From the NCBI GenBank assembly GCA_036339375.1, contig JAYZBC010000088.1, positions 1 to 19,315 of the forward strand: 19,315 bases of DNA, written 5' to 3'. Positions 13,757 to 19,315 of this stretch are shown here, in pieces; position 1 is the stretch's first letter; each line of letters starts with the position of its first letter. The notes beneath the pieces were generated by a model. The model was given only the letters and a program-made list of their open reading frames with translations, had not been told where the DNA came from and did not search any database. A program made the position numbers and the translations under genes. This stretch comes from JAYZBC01 sp036339375. Lineage in GTDB: Bacteria; Pseudomonadota; Alphaproteobacteria; MPNO01; UBA2964.

Positions 13757-14827
13757 TTACTTTGGTATACTGCCTTTAATGCCCTGGACATAAAATTTCA
13801 TTCCGGCGAGCATTCCGTCATTAGGCCTTTTACCTGCTTGGACACGGACCTTACCATCTTGGTCTTTGATTTCTCCTGCGAACGGGTGGATAGTTCCCGC
13901 GATGATGCCTTTGCGAGTTTTTTCGGCCAGGGCAATGACTTTTTTAGGTAAAATTTTATTGTAAGGTGCAAGCTTTACCATGCCTTCCTTAAATCCTTGC
14001 CATGTGTTTCGTGATTTCCAAGTTTTATTCACTACGGCCTTGGTCCGCGATACATAGTAAGGTCCCCAATTATTAACGATAGATGTCAGATGTGCCTTGG
14101 GTCCAAAGCTACGCATGTCCGAAGCTTGTCCTATTGCAAAAACACCACGTTTTTCCGCAGTTTGTACTGGTGCGGGCGAATCTGTGTGTTGCATGATTAT
14201 GTCAGCACCCTGGTCAATTAAAGTCTTGGCTGCATCTGATTCCTTCCCAGGGCCAAACCATGTAGAAACCCAAACGACTTTGATTTTGACCTTTGGATTG
14301 ACTGAACGGGCTGCCAAAAAGGTTGCATTAATACCCCTAATAACCTCAGGTATTGGGAAAGAGGCAACGTAACCAATGACATTTGTTTTTGTCATGTTGC
14401 CAACAATTTTTCCGACCACGTATCGACCTTCATAAAACCGTGCTGAGTAAGTGGAGACATTTTTGGAACGCTTATATCCAGTAGCGTGTTCAAACCTTAC
14501 CTTTGGAAATCTTTTAGCGACCCGAAGTGTGGGGTTCATGTATCCGAAAGAAGTGGTAAAAATGAGTCCGTGACCCGTTGAAACAAGTTTTGCAATAACT
14601 CTTTGAGCATCTGCATTTTCCGGAACTTTTTCGACATAGGTAGTTTTTACCCCTAGTGCCTCTTCAATCGCGAGACGCCCATGGTTGTGTTGGTAAGTCC
14701 ACCCATGGTCACCGATTGGTCCTATGTATACAAAACCGACTTTTAACTGAGCTTGCGCCGACGTTAAAAATCCGAGTGCCAAAAAAATTCCAAAAATTGC
14801 ACCGAACAGTTTTAATTTTAGCAGCAT
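13757..14827 (-). CDS. BMP-family ABC transporter periplasmic substrate-binding protein (purine nucleoside/base type)
   Basis: This 356-residue protein starts with a Sec signal peptide (hydrophobic segment about 8-22, cleavage probably after AQA at 26) and lacks a lipobox cysteine. The mature part is a BMP/PnrA-like receptor: LKVGFVYIGPIGDHGWTY (28-45), HNHGR (47-51), then the phenylalanine- and tyrosine-rich ligand pocket region IFTTSFGYMNPT, ARFYEGRYVVGKI, IGYVASFPIPEVIRGINAF-like and IDQGADIIMQHTDSP. BMP receptors characterised in other bacteria bind purine nucleosides or related purines. Neighbouring xanthine dehydrogenase and guanine deaminase favour a purine ligand, but guanosine, adenosine, xanthine and uracil cannot be told apart here. 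GGAG lies 6 nt before the ATG at 14827. The gene follows the permease gene by 30 bp and is followed by a terminator. Confidence 0.92.
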   Translation of the reverse strand: MLLKLKLFGAIFGIFLALGFLTSAQAQLKVGFVYIGPIGDHGWTYQHNHGRLAIEEALGVKTTYVEKVPENADAQRVIAKLVSTGHGLIFTTSFGYMNPTLRVAKRFPKVRFEHATGYKRSKNVSTYSARFYEGRYVVGKIVGNMTKTNVIGYVASFPIPEVIRGINATFLAARSVNPKVKIKVVWVSTWFGPGKESDAAKTLIDQGADIIMQHTDSPAPVQTAEKRGVFAIGQASDMRSFGPKAHLTSIVNNWGPYYVSRTKAVVNKTWKSRNTWQGFKEGMVKLAPYNKILPKKVIALAEKTRKGIIAGTIHPFAGEIKDQDGKVRVQAGKRPNDGMLAGMKFYVQGIKGSIPK

Positions 14828-14857
14828 TAAAGTCTCCTCATTTATACAAAATTTTAT

Positions 14858-15784
14858 TTAACCTGACGCATGAAAATTTCTTCCTAAACAAGCTGGCGCA
14901 CTAAGCCTTGATTTTTCTTTGTCTCGTGAAATTAACACGAGAACAATCACAGTTGCTAGGTAGGGTAGCATAGATAGGAATTGTGAAGATAATTCAACTC
15001 CCATGCCTTGTGCATAAAGTTGAAAGATGGTGATACCCCCAAAGAGATAAGCACCAAAAAATGCTCGCCAAGGTTTCCATGAAGCAAATACAACAAGTGC
15101 TAAAGCAATCCAACCACGCCCCGCAGTCATATTTTCTACCCAAAAAGGTGTATAAACGACCGATAAATATGTGCCACCAAGTCCAGCCATCGTGCCTCCA
15201 AAAAGGATGGCGCCTAAACGAATTCTGGTAACGGAATAACCTATGGAGTGGGCAGCATCATGGTTTTCCCCAACTGCCCGCACCAACATTCCAGTACGAG
15301 TTCTATTCAGAAACCATGTTACACAGATTACACTGAGAATCGAAAGATAAACCAAAGAGTCAAAATTAAAAAATAATGGTCCAATTATTGGGACGGAAGA
15401 TATGCCTTCAAGATAGAGTTTAGGTAGTCCCCGGAAAGTTTTCCCAACGTAGGCATGTCCGATTAATGCACTCAAACCGAGCCCAAAAATTGTAAGCGCC
15501 AGCCCGGTTGCAACCTGGTTGGCTTGAAAGTAAATGGTCAGGACACCAAAAATTAGCGACATTAACAATCCAGCGAAAGCGCCTGCTAGAATAGCAAGGA
15601 TGGAACTGTCAGTTGATACAGCGACAGCGAACGCCGTAATGGCGCCCATAACCATCATCCCCTCGACCCCTAGATTAAGAACACCGGCCTTTTCGACTAC
15701 TACCTCTCCAACGGCAGCAAAAAGCAAAGGCGTTGCAGCGGTAACAATTGTCAGAAAGATTGGTATTAACCACTCTACACTCAA
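14858..15784 (-). CDS. BMP-type ABC transporter permease (second permease)
   Basis: This 308-residue membrane protein belongs to the branched-chain/ribose-type permease family (BPD_transp_2). It has about eight hydrophobic segments and the family motif AGVLNLGVEGMMVMGA (33-48). Together with the other permease it forms the membrane channel of the purine importer. LAGGTYLSVVYTP-like and WIALALVVFASWKPW segments are typical of the NupQ/YufQ side. The start codon is TTG at 15784, overlapping the upstream permease stop as TTGA; the following residues (SVEWLIPIFLTIVTAATPLL) place the first helix correctly, and no ATG occurs until residue 43. The 4-nt overlap suggests translational coupling. The C-terminus ends about 30 bp upstream of the receptor gene. 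Confidence 0.9.
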   Translation of the reverse strand: MSVEWLIPIFLTIVTAATPLLFAAVGEVVVEKAGVLNLGVEGMMVMGAITAFAVAVSTDSSILAILAGAFAGLLMSLIFGVLTIYFQANQVATGLALTIFGLGLSALIGHAYVGKTFRGLPKLYLEGISSVPIIGPLFFNFDSLVYLSILSVICVTWFLNRTRTGMLVRAVGENHDAAHSIGYSVTRIRLGAILFGGTMAGLGGTYLSVVYTPFWVENMTAGRGWIALALVVFASWKPWRAFFGAYLFGGITIFQLYAQGMGVELSSQFLSMLPYLATVIVLVLISRDKEKSRLSAPACLGRNFHASG

Positions 15785-16866
15785 TTTACAGGCCTCGGCA
15801 CACGCTTACTACCCTGAAACCTGATGTGATATTTAATGAGTACATCGCTGGCCAACAAAAAAAATAGTAACATTCCCTGAAAAACACCAGTAACGGCGTT
15901 TGGGAGGTTCATGGTGATTTGGGCTGAATCCCCTCCAAGGTAAGTTAATGCCACCAGTAAACCAGCAAAAACTATACCGATGGGGTGTAGCCGACCTAAA
16001 AATGCCACGATGATCGCTGTAAATCCGTAGCCCGGCGAAATTGTGGGTACAATTTGTCCGATCGTACCTGAAACTTCAACAATTCCTGCCAGCCCTGCGC
16101 AACCGCCGGACAGCATGAGCGTTAACCAAATTAATTTTTTTTCTTTATACCCAGCAAATTTAGCGGCAAGGGGTGCCATACCCAGCACCTTGATTTGGAA
16201 TCCTACAATGTGTCGCGTGGTAATCACCAAGGCTGCTAGGACGACCAAAAGGGCTATTAAGGAGCCAATGTTCAACCGTGTTCCCTCTATTAAAATAGGC
16301 AGGAGGGCAGAATCTTGGAAAAGGCGAGATTCTGGAAAATTTTGTCCCTCTGGATCTTTCCAGGGACCGTGAATTAAATAGCTGAGCACCAATAGACCGA
16401 CATATGTCATCATTAGGCTTGACAAAATTTCGTTAGTATTGAACTTTGTTTTCAGCCAAGCGGGAATAGAAGCCCAGGCCATGCCACCTAAAATTCCAGC
16501 GAGCAGCATAGCGGGCAAAAGCAGTACACTTTCTGTATTATAAAAAGCTAATGCCAGTCCCCCTCCGGCTAGTGCGCCAATGGTAAGTTGTCCCTCAGCA
16601 CCTATGTTCCAAATATCGGCCTGAAAACCGAAAGAAAGACCAATTCCAATCAAGATAAGGGGTGTTGCTTTGATAAAAAGTTCAGCTAAACCCTCAAGGC
16701 TTGTAACGGGTTCAATAAAGAATGTTTTAATTGCTTGGATGGGATCAACATTCAAGAATTTGAACAAAATCATCGCAGCCAAAATTGTAAGCAAAACTGC
16801 AATTATGGGGGAAAAGTAAACCATTAAGCGTGACGGGTTAGGGCGAAGTTCCATTCTGATTTGCAT
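15781..16866 (-). CDS. BMP-type ABC transporter permease (first permease)
   Basis: This 361-residue inner-membrane protein is the partner permease (NupP/YufP-like). It starts with a short basic N-terminus, then a helix at about 16-38, and carries GFQADIWNIGAEGQLTIGA (80-98), the family signature just after the second helix. Further helices follow to residue 350, with a conserved VEVSGTIGQIVPTISPGYGFTAIIVA loop near the centre. ATG at 16866 is preceded by AAGGGG, which overlaps the stop region of the ATPase gene (gap 11 nt), so the two are coupled. Its own stop overlaps the TTG of the second permease by 4 nt. Confidence 0.92.
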   Translation of the reverse strand: MQIRMELRPNPSRLMVYFSPIIAVLLTILAAMILFKFLNVDPIQAIKTFFIEPVTSLEGLAELFIKATPLILIGIGLSFGFQADIWNIGAEGQLTIGALAGGGLALAFYNTESVLLLPAMLLAGILGGMAWASIPAWLKTKFNTNEILSSLMMTYVGLLVLSYLIHGPWKDPEGQNFPESRLFQDSALLPILIEGTRLNIGSLIALLVVLAALVITTRHIVGFQIKVLGMAPLAAKFAGYKEKKLIWLTLMLSGGCAGLAGIVEVSGTIGQIVPTISPGYGFTAIIVAFLGRLHPIGIVFAGLLVALTYLGGDSAQITMNLPNAVTGVFQGMLLFFLLASDVLIKYHIRFQGSKRVPRPVN

Positions 16867-16877
16867 GGCTTAACCCC

Positions 16878-18386
16878 TTAACGAGCTCCTACCATTAATA
16901 ACCCAATTTCTTCCACGGTGATCTCTTCCACTGGTTGTGGTTCAGATATACGGCCTTCGCAAATCACAGAAATCTGGTCAGATATCTCAAAGAGTTCATC
17001 AAGATCTTGGGAAATTGCGAGTATTGCTGTCCCATTTGAAGCGAGGTCAATGAGAGATTGTCGGATTGCGGCTGCGGAACCCGCATCTACACCCCAAGTG
17101 GGTTGCATCGCAATGATGACTTCCGGATCCTGTAATATTTCTCTTCCAACAATAAACTTTTGAAGGTTTCCACCGGATAAACTATTCGCTGTATGCTTGA
17201 CAGTGGGTGTCTTTACCCGAAAAAGGTCTACGATACTTTGGGCAAAGGCCATAGCAGAACCAATTCTAATGAACCCTTGTTTGCTTAACTGCATACGTTT
17301 TGCAGCTGATAAAAACGCATTTTCCCAAAGGGACAGGTAAGGGACTGCTCCATGCCCCAATCTTTCTTCTGGGATTACCCCCACTCCAGCCAACCTTCGT
17401 CCCACCGAATCAAGGTGGCCGGCTGTATTGCCATTGATTTCAATTGTTTCCGGTTTCTCACAAAGTTTTTCACCACTCAATACTTCCATTAACTCGCGCT
17501 GCCCATTGCCCGCAATTCCAGCTATTCCTAAAATTTCCCCGGAATGAATTTGAATGTTTATGTTCTCCAAATTTGTGCCCTGGTGGGTTTCGGTTTTGGA
17601 GGTAAGATTCAGTGTTTTAAGCTTAAGATCTTTTCCTTTAATTTTATTGTCACGTTTAGGACTCACTAAATGTTCCCCCATCATCATTTCAGCCATTGAC
17701 CTTGTCGTTTCATTTCTGGGAATACATTTGGTTACAACCTTTCCCATTCTCATGATTGTAGCGGTGTGACAAAGGGCTCTAATTTCCTCTAGTTTGTGAG
17801 AAATATAGAGAATTGAAACACCTTCATTGGCTACATCTTTGAGCGTTTCAAAAAGCTTTTCGACCTCTTGGGGCGTTAAAACTGAAGTGGGTTCATCCAT
17901 GATCAAAAGTTGTGGATCTTGAAGGAGGCACCTGACTACTTCTATCCGTTGGCGTTCACCCACCGATAAGGTATAGACGTATCGATTAGGATCCAAAGGG
18001 AGGCCATATAGTGTTGAAATTTTCCTGATGCGTTTATCAAGGTTTCCATCAACAAGATCAGCTGAAATACCAAGAGCGATGTTTTCGCCCACAGTCATCG
18101 CATCAAACAATGAAAAATTTTGAAAAACCATGCCTATCCCCAGGTTTCTCGCATGAGCAGGACTGGTGATTTGCATTTTTTGGCCTTCCCAAAATAAATT
18201 TCCGGAATCCGCTTTCTGGACACCATAAATGCACTTCACAAGGGTTGATTTTCCGGCACCATTTTCCCCAAGCAGTGCATGAATTTCTCCTTTCATAACG
18301 CTCATGTTGACCCGGTAGTTAGCGGTTACCCCTGGATAAGTTTTGGTAATATCTACGAGTTCGAGGCGGGTATTTTGTTCGGGCAT
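16878..18386 (-). CDS. BMP-type ABC transporter double ATP-binding protein
   Basis: This 502-residue protein has two fused ABC domains. Domain one (1-240): Walker A GENGAGKST (40-48), Q-loop Q89, signature LSVGE (140-144), Walker B LLIMDE (160-165) and H197. Domain two (255-502): a degenerate Walker A GIAGNGQREL (290-299), signature LSGGN (403-407), a Walker B-like IIAMQPTWGVD (424-434) in which Gln replaces the catalytic Glu, and Q460 in place of the H-loop His. Such asymmetry is usual in sugar/nucleoside importers of this family, so one composite ATP site should do most of the work. It couples ATP hydrolysis to purine uptake through the two permeases. The start ATG (18386) is one base past the xdhB stop (TAG-C-ATG), which suggests one operon. 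Confidence 0.95.
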   Translation of the reverse strand: MPEQNTRLELVDITKTYPGVTANYRVNMSVMKGEIHALLGENGAGKSTLVKCIYGVQKADSGNLFWEGQKMQITSPAHARNLGIGMVFQNFSLFDAMTVGENIALGISADLVDGNLDKRIRKISTLYGLPLDPNRYVYTLSVGERQRIEVVRCLLQDPQLLIMDEPTSVLTPQEVEKLFETLKDVANEGVSILYISHKLEEIRALCHTATIMRMGKVVTKCIPRNETTRSMAEMMMGEHLVSPKRDNKIKGKDLKLKTLNLTSKTETHQGTNLENINIQIHSGEILGIAGIAGNGQRELMEVLSGEKLCEKPETIEINGNTAGHLDSVGRRLAGVGVIPEERLGHGAVPYLSLWENAFLSAAKRMQLSKQGFIRIGSAMAFAQSIVDLFRVKTPTVKHTANSLSGGNLQKFIVGREILQDPEVIIAMQPTWGVDAGSAAAIRQSLIDLASNGTAILAISQDLDELFEISDQISVICEGRISEPQPVEEITVEEIGLLMVGAR

Positions 18387-18387
18387 G

Positions 18388-19315
18388 CTAGGGTTTGGTT
18401 TGGTGCTTAATTTCTTCGACCGCGGTCAAGATGGTTTCAGGTGTCGCGGGAAGGTCTAACTTTGGTAATATTCGGTGGTTTCCTAAACTGGAAACTGCAT
18501 TACGAATAGCGAGCCACACAGAAATAGCCAACATCAATGGTGGTTCACCAACCGCCTTGGATCTGTAAATGGTTGGTATGCGGTTCGGAGCGTTTTCAAG
18601 TATGTGCACCTTAAATTCAGTTGGAATATCACGGCTGCCAGGAATTTTGTATGTTGATGGTCCATGGGTTAGCAAATGCCCCTCCTTGTTCCAAACTAAT
18701 TCCTCTGATGTCACCCATCCTAATCCTTGAACAAAACCCCCTTCAATTTGTCCGAGATCAATATCCGGATTTAAAGTAGCGCCGCAATCCTGAAGGATAT
18801 CAGCTGACATTACTCTTGACTCGCCGGTTAGCGTATCAATTACAACTTCGGAAATGCAGGCCCCATAAGTGAAATAATAGAAAGGATTTCCCTGCATGTT
18901 TTCACTGTCCCAATGTATATCAGGGGTTCTGTAGTAGCCGGTGGCGGATAATGAGACCCTTTGATCCCACGTCATTTCTGCTATCTCAGAAAATTTCAGG
19001 CTTTTGTTTTTCGCATAAACTCGGTTCTGGCGAAACTCTATAAAATTTGGTTCTACGTCGAAATGTTCTGCGGCTACTTTTGACATTCGGGTTTTGATTT
19101 CGTTGGCAGCATTGTAAGCAGCCATGCCGTTAAGGTCAGAGCCTGCTGAGGCTGCCGTTGCTGAGGTGTTGGGGACTTTGTCAGTTCGAGTTGATGAAAT
19201 TTTTATCTGGTTAATGTCAATTTGAAACACTGTTGCTACAATTTGGGCAACCTTTGTAAAAAGCCCTTGGCCCATTTCCGTTCCCCCGTGGTTCAGGTGG
19301 ACGCTGCCATCTGTA
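18388..19315 (-). CDS. xdhB: Xanthine dehydrogenase molybdenum-binding large subunit, C-terminal part (runs off the right edge)
   Basis: The frame is open to base 19314, so the true start lies outside; the visible 308 residues are roughly the last 40% of a usual 770-800 residue XdhB. It begins TDGSVHLNHGGTEMGQGL, a molybdopterin-contact motif, followed by SATAASAGSDLNGMA, DCGATLNPDIDLGQIEGGFVQG and the KAVGEPPLML motif whose Glu (residue 257 of the visible part) is the catalytic base of the family. The enzyme oxidises hypoxanthine and xanthine to urate. The gene ends one base before the ABC ATPase start. No xdhC maturation gene is in the window, and the Fe-S/FAD subunit xdhA would lie upstream, off the edge. 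Confidence 0.93.
   Translation of the reverse strand, partial: TDGSVHLNHGGTEMGQGLFTKVAQIVATVFQIDINQIKISSTRTDKVPNTSATAASAGSDLNGMAAYNAANEIKTRMSKVAAEHFDVEPNFIEFRQNRVYAKNKSLKFSEIAEMTWDQRVSLSATGYYRTPDIHWDSENMQGNPFYYFTYGACISEVVIDTLTGESRVMSADILQDCGATLNPDIDLGQIEGGFVQGLGWVTSEELVWNKEGHLLTHGPSTYKIPGSRDIPTEFKVHILENAPNRIPTIYRSKAVGEPPLMLAISVWLAIRNAVSSLGNHRILPKLDLPATPETILTAVEEIKHQTKP

Noticed and set aside
16878..17660. Degenerate second ATPase domain taken as a sign of a decaying gene
   Set aside because: Loss of the Walker B Glu and the H-loop His in the second domain is usual for this importer family, and the frame is intact with signature LSGGN kept.
1..19315. CRISPR arrays, tRNA or rRNA genes, transposases or phage genes
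   Set aside because: No regularly spaced repeats, no cloverleaf-like segments and no transposase or integrase motifs were noticed in any spacer; the spacers are all shorter than 300 bp.

Overview
The window looks like a chromosomal segment of an alphaproteobacterium with moderately AT-rich DNA. Three things point there: a DksA with the degenerate single-cysteine zinc finger common in alphaproteobacteria, a short DUF3553 protein, and a fused NuoE-NuoF type formate dehydrogenase beta subunit closely resembling the Methylobacterium Fdh1 type. A marine, low-GC lineage is a guess from the abundance of uptake proteins and purine and C1 genes. No rRNA, tRNA, CRISPR array, insertion sequence or phage gene was seen. 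Most genes lie on the minus strand; only dksA and a tandem DUF427 gene are on the plus strand.

Left edge (1-2145, minus): a DUF3553 gene, then the NAD-linked formate dehydrogenase beta subunit, then the first codons of its alpha subunit running off the edge. dksA (2382-2798, plus) is divergent from these genes and convergent with the next.

Middle left (2816-8561): a loose set of single genes: an enlarged ornithine cyclodeaminase/mu-crystallin family protein, a cytoplasmic-looking protein of the 4,5-dihydroxyphthalate decarboxylase/NMT1 fold, the tandem DUF427 protein (plus), a bacterial-luciferase-like (LLM) flavin monooxygenase and an orphan TctC-type solute receptor. Hairpin terminators follow the LLM and TctC genes. 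No transporter partner for either binding-protein-like gene is present.

Middle (8798-12241, minus): the most interesting block, a tightly overlapped four-gene operon: family 2 glycosyltransferase, nucleoside phosphorylase/MTAN-like enzyme, spore-photoproduct-lyase-family radical SAM enzyme and short-chain dehydrogenase. The genes overlap by 1, 16 and 4 nt, which suggests one coupled pathway. The combination resembles in logic the hopanoid HpnH/HpnG/HpnI set (adenosyl transfer by a radical SAM enzyme, loss of adenine, glycosyl transfer), but the radical SAM family differs and the product is unknown.

Right (12375-19315, minus): a purine acquisition and catabolism module. It starts off the right edge with xanthine dehydrogenase large subunit (xdhB, C-terminal part), followed one base later by a BMP-type ABC transporter (double ATPase, two permeases, periplasmic receptor). 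A terminator hairpin then precedes guanine deaminase. The likely flow is import of a purine nucleoside or base, guanine to xanthine by GuaD, and xanthine to urate by Xdh.
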